DNA from: JASLDZ01 sp964242625
GTDB taxonomy: Bacteria > Pseudomonadota > Alphaproteobacteria > Caulobacterales > Caulobacteraceae
Length of the DNA: 16,796 nucleotides
Direction: 5' to 3'
Assembly (NCBI GenBank): GCA_964242625.1
Contig: CAXTAO010000037.1
Location: 1 to 16,796 of the forward strand
Both the position numbers and the translations under genes were made by a program. Under the pieces are notes generated by a model. The model saw only the letters and a program-made list of their open reading frames with translations. It was not told the origin of the DNA and did not search any database. This document shows, piece by piece, positions 1 through 7,030 of this stretch. Numbering within the stretch: position 1 is the first letter of the stretch; the number at the start of each line of letters is the position of its first letter.

Positions 1-1
1 T

Positions 2-76
2 TGGAGCGGGCGAGGCGATTCGAACGCCCGACCCCAACCTTGGCAAGGTTGTGCTCTACCCCTGAGCTACGCCCGC
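2..76 (-). tRNA. tRNA-Gly (anticodon GCC)
   Basis: Read on the minus strand this is a complete cloverleaf of about 75 nt. The 7-bp acceptor stem pairs GCGGGCG (76-70) with CGCCCGC (12-6). The discriminator is T, followed by an encoded CCA at 4-2. The D arm has the usual TAGCTCAG...GTAGAGC pattern. The anticodon stem CAACC/GGTTG encloses the loop TTGCCAA with anticodon GCC at 44-42, which decodes GGC/GGU glycine. The T arm contains GTTCGAATC. The gene runs out of the window at its 3' end, so nothing downstream can be seen. No integrase or attachment-site duplication lies on the visible side. Confidence 0.97.
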
Positions 77-133
77 TCTGGCCGCGCGGCGGTGGCCCTG
101 TGAGGAGCCCCCGCGGGGAAGGCGCGCCTTGAA

Positions 134-172
134 CCACACGCCCCCGCCCTTGGCAAGCGCGGGGGCGTGTGG
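134..172 (-). terminator. Long hairpin downstream of the PEP-CTERM gene
   Basis: Bases 134-147 pair perfectly with 159-172 (14 bp, GC-rich, core CACACGCCCCCGC/GCGGGGGCGTGTG). After a C-C mismatch, three more pairs form inside (149-151 with 155-157). It starts 13 nt past the stop codon at 185. On the minus strand the following bases are GTTC, not a T-run, so it would be a weak factor-independent terminator or an mRNA 3'-end stabiliser. Confidence 0.6.
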
Positions 173-184
173 GCGCTCCCCCGA

Positions 185-898
185 TCAGGCGATCGCCGCC
201 GCCCGCCGCCGCCCGCGGAGCGAGGCTCCGGCCAAGCCGACGCCGATCACCATCAGCGCCCAGGTCGAAGGCTCGGGCGCAGCTCCGGCGGCCGTCTCGA
301 TGGTGAGGCCGGTCAGGGCGCCGCGGGAGAAGCCGTCGCCGCCCGTGTCGGTCATGGTCACCGACACGAGATCCTGGCTCAGGAACGCCGAGTCGAGCGC
401 GTAGAATTGCTGATCGAGGCGATGTTGGTCGCCGTCGACGCTGACGGCGTTCTTGGTCGTCGTGCCATTGATGGTGTTGGTGTAGGCGTAGTTGTTGAAG
501 TCGCGGATGTCGACGCCGCCCACCAGGTCGAAGGTCTGGGTGAAGCCGGCAGATCCCGTGAAGGTGATGCTGAGATAACTCGCCGGCCCGGGCTGGCCCC
601 AGATCGTGTTGATCAGCGACGAGGCGGACGCGGCGTTCTTCACATCCATGTTCAGGACGATCGGATCGGTCGATCCATAGATCGCCGAGGCGTAGCGCGC
701 GCCCTGCGCGTCCGACGCGATATCGAAGCCCACGCCGTTGTAAGTCTGCCGGCCAGTGGGAAAGCTGCCGACGCCCCAATCGGACACCCACGACCGGTTG
801 GCCGCCCCCGACAGGTCGACCTCCGTTTCGGCCGCCCTCGCCGCCGTTCCCAGCGCGAGGCACGCCAGCGCCAAGGCGGCGACTCCTGTTCGCTTCAT
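185..898 (-). CDS. Exported PEPxxWA-CTERM sorting domain protein
   Basis: This 237-residue protein is probably exported and then processed by an exosortase-type sorting system, ending in the envelope or outside the cell. The start at 898 gives a clean signal peptide (MKRTGVAALAL..., likely cleavage after ARA near residue 22) and has AAGGGGA about 7 nt upstream; an in-frame start at 949 would put 17 useless residues ahead of it. The mature part is rich in Gly, Ser, Thr and Asn, as in beta-sandwich secreted proteins, and I recognise no enzyme motif. The C-terminus from about residue 208 has the tripartite sorting signal: PEPSTWALM, a short hydrophobic helix, then RGRRR. This is the WA subtype common in Sphingomonadales and Caulobacterales. 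The exosortase is not in this window. The function of the mature domain is unknown. Confidence 0.9.
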   Translation of the reverse strand: MKRTGVAALALACLALGTAARAAETEVDLSGAANRSWVSDWGVGSFPTGRQTYNGVGFDIASDAQGARYASAIYGSTDPIVLNMDVKNAASASSLINTIWGQPGPASYLSITFTGSAGFTQTFDLVGGVDIRDFNNYAYTNTINGTTTKNAVSVDGDQHRLDQQFYALDSAFLSQDLVSVTMTDTGGDGFSRGALTGLTIETAAGAAPEPSTWALMVIGVGLAGASLRGRRRAAAIA

Positions 899-1075
899 CT
901 CTATCCCCTTCGGCCTGCGGTCCGGTCGGCCCAACGCCTCGCCCCGCACGCGGTGAAGCTGCTTGTCGGGGTGGCGATCAGGCGGTCAACGCGGGCGCCC
1001 GCGGCAGGCGAGCCGCTGTCGCGAGATGTCGCCTCCCGTCGCTACACGTCGTTTCAAGGCGGGAGCGGAAAGGCC

Positions 1076-1909
1076 TCAGCGGCTTAGCCGCGGCGACTTC
1101 AGGCGGCGCTTGTTGACGTGGTCGGCGGGGCGGCCCTCCTGCGGGGCGTCGGCGGGCATCTCGCCGGTGAAGTAGAGGCGCTGCCAGGCTTCGCGCATCG
1201 CCTCGGGGTCGCGTTTCGCGATGCGGGCGTTGAATTCGTCGCGCATCTTCACCCAAGCCTCATACTGGCCGCGCATCTCGGGTTCGGAGCTGAGCGGGCG
1301 CATGACCGGCTGCACCTCGTCCATCGCGCGGTGGGGCGCGAGGGTGATGAAGCAGAACGGCTCGCCCTTCTCGAAGCGGATGCGGCCGGGCCGGGTGAAC
1401 AGCCAGTTCATGGTGAAGGGGAAGGGCAGCCAGTCGGTCTCGGTCAGCCCCTGCAGCGGCTGGATGCCGTCCTTGGGGAGGTTGGGGGGCCCTTGGCACC
1501 ACATGTCCCAGCCGGGGGCGGTGCGGAACAGGTAGCCCGTGTGCAGGGTGAGTACGCCGCCGGTGAAATGGCTCTTGGCGAAGTCGTGGAAGTCGGGGTG
1601 CGGCCGGTCGGGGCGGAGCGTGATGTCCTCCGCAAGGAGGCCGCCGTTCCACTCGGCGGTAAAGCCTATCGGGCAGAGGATCTCCCAGCCCGTGGTGTTG
1701 GCGACCGTCAGCGGCAGGCACCGATACGGGTGGCGCTGGGCGAAGCGGTCCATCCAGCCGCGCTGGGCGCGTCCGGGGACGATCTCGGGCGGGCGGGCGA
1801 CCAGCGGGAAGCACTCGAGCTCCATCGCCTCGACGCGCAGGCGCTCGCCCCGGGTGACGTGGGCCGGAGCGGGAGCGGGAGCGGGAGCGGGGTGGAGGTC
1901 GTCGGCCAT
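1076..1909 (-). CDS. DUF6065 family protein
   Basis: This 277-residue protein resembles the DUF6065 family, recognised from the block containing PNLPKDGIQPLQG, TDWLPFPF and TMNWLFTRPG and the earlier TGWEILCP segment. The family has no assigned function, and I see no signal peptide or membrane helix. Residues 7-15 are an Ala-Pro run (PAPAPAPAPA) encoded by four perfect GGAGCG hexamers on the plus strand. I chose the ATG at 1909 because AAAAGGACG lies 8-9 nt upstream. An in-frame GTG at 1927 overlaps the stop of the upstream YkuD gene but would place that ribosome site inside the coding region. The gap to the upstream stop is 14 nt, so the two are very likely co-transcribed. The gene is intact, with TGA at 1078-1076. 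The family call is from memory of conserved motifs. Confidence 0.85.
   Translation of the reverse strand: MADDLHPAPAPAPAPAHVTRGERLRVEAMELECFPLVARPPEIVPGRAQRGWMDRFAQRHPYRCLPLTVANTTGWEILCPIGFTAEWNGGLLAEDITLRPDRPHPDFHDFAKSHFTGGVLTLHTGYLFRTAPGWDMWCQGPPNLPKDGIQPLQGLTETDWLPFPFTMNWLFTRPGRIRFEKGEPFCFITLAPHRAMDEVQPVMRPLSSEPEMRGQYEAWVKMRDEFNARIAKRDPEAMREAWQRLYFTGEMPADAPQEGRPADHVNKRRLKSPRLSR
1866..1889. repeat. Four perfect tandem GGAGCG hexamers
   Basis: GGAGCG is repeated four times without error inside the 5' end of the DUF6065 gene, which reads it as Ala-Pro on the minus strand. Short in-frame repeats like this can change copy number by slippage without breaking the frame. Confidence 0.9.
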
Positions 1910-1923
1910 GGCGGGCGTCCTTT

Positions 1924-2472
1924 TCACGCCAGGGCGGCGGGCTCAAGGCGGGCGCGAGGGCGCTCGGCCGCATCCCGCACCGCCAGGGCGTCGCCGGGCG
2001 CCATCCGCCGGAGCAGGCGGTCTAGATCGGCGCGGGCCAGGGCGACGCACCCCTCCGTCGGGGCGCCGTCCGGCCGGGCGCAGTGCAGGAAGATCGCCGA
2101 GCCCGCGCCCGGCCGCGGCGGCTCGTCGTTGAAGCCCAGGACGACCAGCCGGTCGTAGAGCCCGTCGTCGCGCCGCATGATCTCGTGGCGGAACGGGTGC
2201 GGCAGGCGCACCGGGCAGTTGTAGAGCGGATCCTCGGGGTCGTCCGACCAGCCGTCCTGCGGCCCGATCGCGCGCAGGGGCAGGGCGGTCGGGGGCGCGC
2301 CGCCCCGGTCCTCGCGCGCCCACGCCTCGCGCACCGGCCAGACGCCGAGCGGCGTCGCCCCGTCGCCCTCGCGCTTGAGGGCGGCCGAGATCACGCCCGA
2401 GCGGCCCAGCACGCAGCGCACGGGGGCCTCCAGCCCCTCGAACCAGCCGTCCGACCAGGCCGTCCACAGCAT
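1924..2472 (-). CDS. YkuD-fold L,D-transpeptidase/L,D-carboxypeptidase-like protein
   Basis: This 182-residue protein has the YkuD catalytic signature: His130 in FLHCAR, then a short loop to PTEGCVAL with Cys142 as the predicted nucleophile. YkuD enzymes cleave or join at the meso-diaminopimelate to D-alanine bond of peptidoglycan peptides. Upstream blocks (RSGVISAALKREGDGATPLG, about residues 24-43) also fit this family. The N-terminus (MLWTAWSDGWFEG) is not a signal peptide and no membrane helix is visible, so the protein looks cytoplasmic. Signal-less YkuD proteins such as Acinetobacter ElsL/LdtK act as L,D-carboxypeptidases in peptidoglycan recycling, so that role is possible here. The start at 2472 is the only sensible ATG in frame, but no good Shine-Dalgarno precedes it. 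The gene is followed by the DUF6065 gene and is divergent from the response regulator, with 64 nt between the starts. Confidence 0.88.
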   Translation of the reverse strand: MLWTAWSDGWFEGLEAPVRCVLGRSGVISAALKREGDGATPLGVWPVREAWAREDRGGAPPTALPLRAIGPQDGWSDDPEDPLYNCPVRLPHPFRHEIMRRDDGLYDRLVVLGFNDEPPRPGAGSAIFLHCARPDGAPTEGCVALARADLDRLLRRMAPGDALAVRDAAERPRARLEPAALA

Positions 2473-2536
2473 GGCGAGCCCCCGCCGGCATCCCGCCGCC
2501 TTGGCGCGGCCACGGCGAAAGCACATGTTGCCGCCC

Positions 2537-3220
2537 ATGGCGCAATCCAAGACCGTGCTCGTGGTCGACGACGACGACGATCTCCGCCAGGCGCTGGCCG
2601 AACAGCTCGAGCTGGAGGGCTTCCACGCGGAGGAGGCTCCCACGGGCGAGGCCGGGGTGGAGGCCGCCGCGCGGGTGCGGCCCGACCTCATCCTCCTCGA
2701 CCTCGACCTGCCGGGGATTGACGGGCGCGAGGCGTGCCGCCAGTTGCGCGAGGGCGGGGTGGCCGCGCCCGTGATCATGCTGACCGCTTCGGCCGGCGAG
2801 TCCGACACCATCGCGGGGCTGGACGCCGGGGCCGACGACTACGTCGCCAAGCCGTTCCGCTTCTCGGTGCTGATGGCCCGCATCCGCGCCCAGCTGCGCG
2901 CCCACGAGCAGTCGGAGTTCGCGGTGTTCAGGCTGGGCGCGTACGAGTTCCGGCCCGCGCAGAAGCTCCTCACCGACGGGCGCCGCAAGGTGCGGCTGAC
3001 CGAGAAGGAGACCTCCATCCTCAAGTACCTCTACCGCGCGGGCGGCCAGCCCGTCGGGCGCGAGGAGCTACTGGCGGAGGTGTGGGGCTACAACGCCGGG
3101 GTGACGACCCACACGCTGGAGACGCACATCTACCGCCTGCGCCAGAAGGTGCAGCCGCCCGAGGGGGCAACCCCGCCCATCCTCCTGACCGAGGCCGGCG
3201 GCTACCGTCTGCAGACCTGA
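2537..3220 (+). CDS. OmpR-family DNA-binding response regulator
   Basis: This 227-residue two-domain response regulator has an N-terminal receiver with acidic pocket D11/D12, phospho-acceptor D55 in LILLDLDLPG, T84 in IMLTAS and K105 in YVAKPF. The C-terminal winged helix runs from about residue 131 to 227, with the RLTEKETSILKYL, REELLAEVWGY and THTLETHIYRLRQKV blocks. It should be phosphorylated by a histidine kinase and bind direct repeats in promoters. No kinase gene is adjacent, so it is an orphan here. The ATG at 2537 (MAQSK) gives the normal length; an ATG at 2525 is also in frame. Neither has a clear ribosome site. The receiver with the DDDDD run and its position beside xth and lolA recall the CenR envelope regulator of Caulobacter, but that identity is a guess. 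The stop is 10 nt from the convergent xth stop. Confidence 0.94.
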   Translation: MAQSKTVLVVDDDDDLRQALAEQLELEGFHAEEAPTGEAGVEAAARVRPDLILLDLDLPGIDGREACRQLREGGVAAPVIMLTASAGESDTIAGLDAGADDYVAKPFRFSVLMARIRAQLRAHEQSEFAVFRLGAYEFRPAQKLLTDGRRKVRLTEKETSILKYLYRAGGQPVGREELLAEVWGYNAGVTTHTLETHIYRLRQKVQPPEGATPPILLTEAGGYRLQT

Positions 3221-3230
3221 AGAAGCCGGC

Positions 3231-4046
3231 TCAGCCGGGCACAGCGAGGTCGACGCTGACCGGGGCGTGGTCGCTCGGCCGCTCCCAGCCGCGCACGTGG
3301 TCCCACACCCGCGAGGACACCCGGCCCGCCCCGTCGCGCGCGGCGGGCAGGAGGCCCGGCGAGGCGAGCAGATGGTCGAGCCGCAGCCCCCGGTTGGAAC
3401 GTCTGAAGTCGGCGGCGCGGTAGCTCCACCAGCTGAACAGCGGTTCGCTCGCGGGCACAGCTTCGCGCGGCAGGTCGGTGAAGCGCCCGGCCGCCATCAG
3501 CGCGGCCATGGCGTCGAGCTCCGGCGGCGTGTGGCTCACCACCTTGAGCATGTGGCGGTGGTTCCAGACGTCATGCTCGCCCGGTGCGATGTTGAGGTCG
3601 CCGGCGATCAGGAGCGGCTGGGCGGGGTCGCGCGCCCCCACGGCGGCGGTCAGCCGGGCGTACACGTCGAGCTTGTGGTCGAATTTGGGGTTGAGCGCCC
3701 GGTCGGGCGTGTCTCCGCCCGCCGGCAGATAGAGGCTGTGCACCTCCACCCCGGCGACCACAGCCCCGACCTGCCGCGCCTCGCCGTGTCGGCAGAGGTC
3801 GAGGTCGGGCGCTTCGCCCAGCGGCAGGCGCGAGGCGATGGCCACGCCGTGCAGCCCCTTCTGCCCGCGCACGCGCAGGTGCGGCAGGCCCATGGCGGTG
3901 AACGCCTCGGCGGGGAACTCGCCGTCGCGGCACTTGATCTCCTGCAGGAGCACGACGTCGGCCCCGCTTTCGGCCGCGAAGCGCGACACCTGGGGCGCGC
4001 GCAGCCGCACGGAGTTCACGTTCCAAGTGACGACGCGCAGCCGCAT
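3231..4046 (-). CDS. xth: Exodeoxyribonuclease III (AP endonuclease)
   Basis: This 271-residue enzyme belongs to the exonuclease III / EEP family, which nicks DNA at abasic sites and removes 3' blocking groups in base excision repair. All catalytic landmarks are visible: N9/N11 (WNVNSVR), E36 in LLQEIKC for metal binding, Y106, D150 and N152 in GDLNIAP, D224 in RLDHLL and the D259-H260 pair in PSDHAPV. I chose the ATG at 4046 because the fold starts at once (MRLRVVTWN) and the length is normal. An in-frame start at 4100 would add 18 residues unlike the family and would run through a hairpin. No clear ribosome site precedes 4046. The gene lies downstream of the lolA-like gene but is separated from it by a terminator-like hairpin ending about 25 nt before the start, so it may have its own transcript or be attenuated. 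Confidence 0.95.
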   Translation of the reverse strand: MRLRVVTWNVNSVRLRAPQVSRFAAESGADVVLLQEIKCRDGEFPAEAFTAMGLPHLRVRGQKGLHGVAIASRLPLGEAPDLDLCRHGEARQVGAVVAGVEVHSLYLPAGGDTPDRALNPKFDHKLDVYARLTAAVGARDPAQPLLIAGDLNIAPGEHDVWNHRHMLKVVSHTPPELDAMAALMAAGRFTDLPREAVPASEPLFSWWSYRAADFRRSNRGLRLDHLLASPGLLPAARDGAGRVSSRVWDHVRGWERPSDHAPVSVDLAVPG

Positions 4047-4059
4047 GGGTGGGGTGTCC

Positions 4060-4098
4060 GGACAAAGAGAAGGCCCGACCGCACGGGGCGATCGGGCC
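4060..4098 (-). terminator. Terminator or attenuator between lolA and xth
   Basis: On the minus strand GGCCCGA (4098-4092) pairs with TCGGGCC (4078-4072) across a 13-nt loop and is followed directly by TTCTCTTTGT. This is a factor-independent terminator pattern for transcripts coming from lolA. It ends only about 25 nt before the xth start codon, so it could also act as a leader attenuator for xth. Confidence 0.65.
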
Positions 4099-4256
4099 AC
4101 TCAAGTGTCTCGCGCCGGAGTCGGGAGGGGAAGGCCGACTGCGACTCGGACGGCGCGAACACCGTCGTCGAGATGTGACTTATGTGCTACGGCCAACCCG
4201 CAAAGTCAAGCGGACTGGAATAATTCTTGCCTGTCACGCCCCCGCCACATGCACGT

Positions 4257-4880
4257 TCAGCGTGCGGCGTCGTCGCCGCTCCGGCGGGGGTCGCGCACCA
4301 CGAAAAGGTCGGGATCTAGCGCCGAGGCCGAGGCTAGCGCGCCCAGCCGCACGCGGGTGGTGCGCCCCCGCCCGTCCGTCAGGTTCCACCCGGTGAGGGC
4401 GGTCGGGTGGTCGGCGAAGTAGATCACGATGCGGCCATCGGCGGGGTGGGCGCGGTCGACTGCGGTGAGGGCGAAGCCCTCGGCGTTGGCGTCCACCCGC
4501 GCGATGTCCACCCCGCGATCCAGCCGCACCTGCTTGGCCAGGAGGAGGTTCAGCGGCGTGCGGCCCAAGGGGGCGGTGTTGAAGCTGTTCAGCCGGCCGT
4601 CCCACAGGCCCACGCGCCGCCCGTCGGACACGATGGTCATGCGCGCGGGCGGATCGTACTGGAACCGCGCGCGGCCGGGCCGCTGCAGCCAGATCCGCCC
4701 TGTGGAGGTCGCGCCGGTGGGCGCGGTCTGGGTGAAACGGCCCGTCACGGTCGACAGACCCTGGAGGTAGGCGGTGGCCTGCGACACGCGCGCGGCGTCC
4801 TCCGGCGCGAGCGGCGCGGCGTGGGCGGCGGGCGCGGCCAGGGCCGCAGCCGCGGCGAGCATGAGGACGGGGCGTGTCAC
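4257..4880 (-). CDS. lolA: LolA-like outer-membrane lipoprotein carrier protein
   Basis: This 207-residue protein has a signal peptide (MTRPVLMLAAAAALAAPAAHA, cleavage about residue 21) and a LolA-type body: GRFTQTAP near residue 47, then GRIWLQRPGRARFQYDPP, followed by a strand with VSDGRRVGLWD. LolA takes lipoproteins released by LolCDE at the inner membrane and carries them across the periplasm to the outer membrane. The start is a GTG at 4880 with CTGGAGA about 10 nt upstream; an ATG at 4862 would cut off the positively charged signal-peptide n-region. In many alphaproteobacteria lolA sits between ftsK and xth. Here xth is next to it but an SDR gene takes the place of ftsK. LolA proteins vary a lot in sequence, so the family call is firmer than the exact orthology. 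Confidence 0.87.
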   Translation of the reverse strand: MTRPVLMLAAAAALAAPAAHAAPLAPEDAARVSQATAYLQGLSTVTGRFTQTAPTGATSTGRIWLQRPGRARFQYDPPARMTIVSDGRRVGLWDGRLNSFNTAPLGRTPLNLLLAKQVRLDRGVDIARVDANAEGFALTAVDRAHPADGRIVIYFADHPTALTGWNLTDGRGRTTRVRLGALASASALDPDLFVVRDPRRSGDDAAR

Positions 4881-4906
4881 CGGTCGGGTCTCCAGGCGGG
4901 TGAGGG

Positions 4907-4945
4907 AGGATGGAGGGGCGAAGATGAACGCCGCCCCTCCGTCCT
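4907..4945 (-). terminator. Terminator-like hairpin after the SDR gene
   Basis: Bases 4912-4919 (GGAGGGGC) pair with 4933-4940 (GCCCCTCC). The stem extends beyond one mismatch with AGGA (4907-4910) and TCCT (4942-4945). The loop is 13 nt. It starts 7 nt past the SDR stop and covers the region just upstream of the lolA ribosome site. There is no strong T-run on the minus strand, so termination may be partial, leaving some read-through into lolA. Confidence 0.5.
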
Positions 4946-4951
4946 GGGCGC

Positions 4952-5851
4952 TCAGGCCACGCCCGCGCCGCCCGTGACGCCATACACCTCGCCGGTGACG
5001 TAGCTCGCCTCCTGGGAGGCCAGAAACACGTACACCGGCGCGATCTCCACCGGCTGGCCAGGGCGCTTGAACGCGGAATCGGAGCCGAAGGTCTTCAGCT
5101 TTTCCTGCGTCTGCCCGCCGGAGGGCTGGAGCGCGGTCCAGAACGGGCCGGGGGCGACCACGTTGGCGCGCACACCGATCTCCATCGCCTGCTTGGCGTA
5201 GGCCTTGGTGAAGGCGGTGATGAAGGCCTTGGTCGAGGCGTAGTCGAGGAGCGTCTCCGAAGGCTCGTAGCCTTGGATGGAGGCGGTGTTGATCACCGAC
5301 GCTCCCGGCTTGAGGTGCGGCGTGGCGGCCTTGGTGATCCAGAACAGGGCGTAGCAGTTGGTCTTCAGCGTCGCGTCGAACTGCTCGGTGGTGATGTCGG
5401 CGATGGAGGGCTGGCTCGTCTGCTTGCCGGCGTTGTTGACCAGGATGTCGAGGCCGCCCAACTCGCGCACGGCGTCCTCCACCACCTGGCGGCAGAAGGC
5501 CTCGTCGCGGATGTCGCCGGGGAGCGCCACCGCGCGGCGCCCGTCCGCCTCGATCAACGAGATGACTTCTCGGGCGTCGGCCTCTTCGTCGGGGAGATAG
5601 ACGATGGCCACGTCCGCGCCCTCGCGCGCGAAGGCGATGGCCGCGGCGCGCCCGATGCCGCTGTCGCCCCCCGTCACCAGCGCCTTGCGACCCTCGAGCT
5701 TGCCCGAACCCTTGTAGCTCGTCTCGCCGTGGTCGGGCTTGGGCTGCATGGCGGACGCCTGGCCGGGCGCGCTCTGGGGCTGCTCGGGGAAGGGCGGCTT
5801 GGGATACTGCTCGCGCGGATCCTGCATACGCAGGCGCGGGTCGTCGGCCAT
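4952..5851 (-). CDS. SDR-family oxidoreductase, general-stress (YghA/GSP39) type
   Basis: This 299-residue short-chain dehydrogenase/reductase has the nucleotide-binding TGGDSGIG (60-67), NNAG (139-142), a catalytic Ser191 in NTASIQGY and the YASTK pair Y204/K208. The first 50 residues are a Pro/Gln-rich arm (DPREQYPKPPFPEQPQ..., then PDHGETSYKGSGKLEG). This arm is typical of the Bacillus general stress protein 39 and E. coli YghA subgroup, which supports the subgroup call. These are soluble NAD(P)H enzymes with unclear natural substrates, often induced by stress. I chose the ATG at 5851 (MADDPRLR) with GAGG about 8 nt upstream, rather than the longer frame from 5887. The gene is flanked by hairpins on both sides, so it is probably its own transcription unit. 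No substrate can be inferred. Confidence 0.93.
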   Translation of the reverse strand: MADDPRLRMQDPREQYPKPPFPEQPQSAPGQASAMQPKPDHGETSYKGSGKLEGRKALVTGGDSGIGRAAAIAFAREGADVAIVYLPDEEADAREVISLIEADGRRAVALPGDIRDEAFCRQVVEDAVRELGGLDILVNNAGKQTSQPSIADITTEQFDATLKTNCYALFWITKAATPHLKPGASVINTASIQGYEPSETLLDYASTKAFITAFTKAYAKQAMEIGVRANVVAPGPFWTALQPSGGQTQEKLKTFGSDSAFKRPGQPVEIAPVYVFLASQEASYVTGEVYGVTGGAGVA

Positions 5852-5920
5852 GGGAGAGCCTCGCTGGACGGGGGTGAGCCCGCTCAACGGGCCCTGCGCG
5901 GCCCGGTTGCTAAGGCCAAG

Positions 5921-5952
5921 CCTGGGAGGGCGGCGCGCGCCGCCCTCTCAGG
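5921..5952 (-). terminator. 32-nt near-perfect palindrome after the DHS-like gene
   Basis: Bases 5926-5947 are a perfect 22-nt palindrome (half-site GAGGGCGGCGC). Pairing continues outward through one G-T wobble to 5921-5952. It lies 8 nt beyond the stop of the DHS-like gene and before the SDR promoter region. No T-run follows on the minus strand, so it is best called a terminator-like or mRNA-end hairpin. A cruciform or dimeric protein site is possible. Confidence 0.5.
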
Positions 5953-5959
5953 CCTCGGC

Positions 5960-7030
5960 TCAGCCCTTGACCGACTTGCCGAAGAGCTTCTGCCAGCGGC
6001 GGGGCGTGCGCTTCTTCCAGCCCTCGCGGTGATAGGCGTCCGAGCCGATCAGCGGCACGACGGTGGTGGCCTCCGCGAACACCATCTGCTCGTAGGTCAC
6101 GTCCACCTTGCCCCACGAGCAGGCCTCCTTGAGCGTGGACGACGAGCAGGCTCCGTCGCGCACGTCGGCGACGGTGATCTGCACGGCGTACTTGTGCATG
6201 TCGGCCGGCACGCCGAGGATCTCGGCGCAGACCACCGTGTCCTGCGCGAAGTTCTTGGGCACGCCGCCGCCCACCATGAAGAGGCCGGTCGCCCCCGCCG
6301 CGATCTTGATGTCGGTCAGCTCGCGGAAGTCGGCCACGGAGTCGATGGTGAGGTAGGGCTTCCCCGCCGCGATCCGCTCCTTCTGGTGCTTGACGAGACC
6401 GAAGCCCGCCGAGCTGTCGACGAAGGCCGGGCAGAAGATCGGAACGCCCTCCTCATAGGCGGTCTGCACGAGGCTGCCGGGCTTCTTGGCGTTCCCGTCC
6501 GCCAGCCAGCGGCCCATCTCCCAGATGAACTCGCGCGAGGAGTAGGGGCGCGGCTCCAGCGCGTTGCACAGGTCGTAGACCGTGGCGTCGCAGCTCTGCA
6601 GCTCCTCCTCGTCGATGTAGGTGTCGTAGATGCGGTCGATGTAGAGGTCGCGCAGCACCCGATCATCGACGGCGGCGTCGGCCTGGTAGTGGCGAAAGCC
6701 CAGCGCCTCGAAGAAGTCCATGTCGACGATGGAGGCGCCGGTGGCCACCACGCAGTCGATCATGCCGAAGCGCACCATGTCGCGGTACACGTGCATGCAG
6801 CCGCCGGCGGAGGTCGAGCCCGCCAGGATCAGCCAGGGCGAGCAGTCGGCGTCCTCGATCGACATGTTGAAGATGTCGGACGCGCGCGCGGTGTCGCGGC
6901 TCGTGAAGCTCATCTTGCGCATGGCGTCGATCACCGGTCGCGCGTCGTGGGCGGTGATGTCGACGTGCTCGACGGTGTTGGAGAGCAGCTCCGCTTTCTT
7001 GTTGGAATGTGTGGGTACGGGAGCGTTCAT
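5960..7030 (-). CDS. Deoxyhypusine synthase-like enzyme (probable homospermidine-type polyamine synthase)
   Basis: This 356-residue protein is a full-length member of the deoxyhypusine synthase family. Visible marks are the NAD-binding GSTSAGG (71-77), GGGVPKN (254-260) and the SWGK motif with Lys308, which matches the catalytic lysine that forms the enzyme-imine intermediate in eukaryotic DHS. Bacteria lack eIF5A, the normal DHS substrate. Bacterial members are thought to transfer an aminobutyl group to a small amine, giving homospermidine, or a bis-guanidino product from agmatine. The adjacent ornithine decarboxylase makes putrescine a likely substrate. The ATG at 7030 has AGGGAAA about 10 nt upstream. 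The 227-nt gap to the decarboxylase is largely a pair of inverted GC-rich repeats, so transcription may be shared but is modulated there. Which polyamine is made cannot be read from sequence. Confidence 0.93.
   Translation of the reverse strand: MNAPVPTHSNKKAELLSNTVEHVDITAHDARPVIDAMRKMSFTSRDTARASDIFNMSIEDADCSPWLILAGSTSAGGCMHVYRDMVRFGMIDCVVATGASIVDMDFFEALGFRHYQADAAVDDRVLRDLYIDRIYDTYIDEEELQSCDATVYDLCNALEPRPYSSREFIWEMGRWLADGNAKKPGSLVQTAYEEGVPIFCPAFVDSSAGFGLVKHQKERIAAGKPYLTIDSVADFRELTDIKIAAGATGLFMVGGGVPKNFAQDTVVCAEILGVPADMHKYAVQITVADVRDGACSSSTLKEACSWGKVDVTYEQMVFAEATTVVPLIGSDAYHREGWKKRTPRRWQKLFGKSVKG

Noticed and set aside
119..130. 12-nt palindrome AAGGCGCGCCTT upstream of the tRNA
   Set aside because: Short GC-rich palindromes are frequent in such DNA, and its position gives no clear role.
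1..184. Integrated element at the tRNA-Gly gene
   Set aside because: tRNA genes are common integration sites, but no integrase or duplicated tRNA 3' end is visible, and the 10-mer repeat is in the anticodon arm rather than the 3' end.
984..989. A TTGACC -35-like hexamer upstream of the PEP-CTERM gene
   Set aside because: No acceptable -10 lies at the right distance, so I do not list a promoter in 899-1075.
1118..2158. A 346-codon plus-strand open frame
   Set aside because: It is antisense to the DUF6065 and YkuD genes and shows no domain or ribosome site.
1943..2905. Extended minus-strand frames running through the response regulator start
   Set aside because: These extensions are antisense to the receiver domain; the YkuD-like sequence begins only at 2472.
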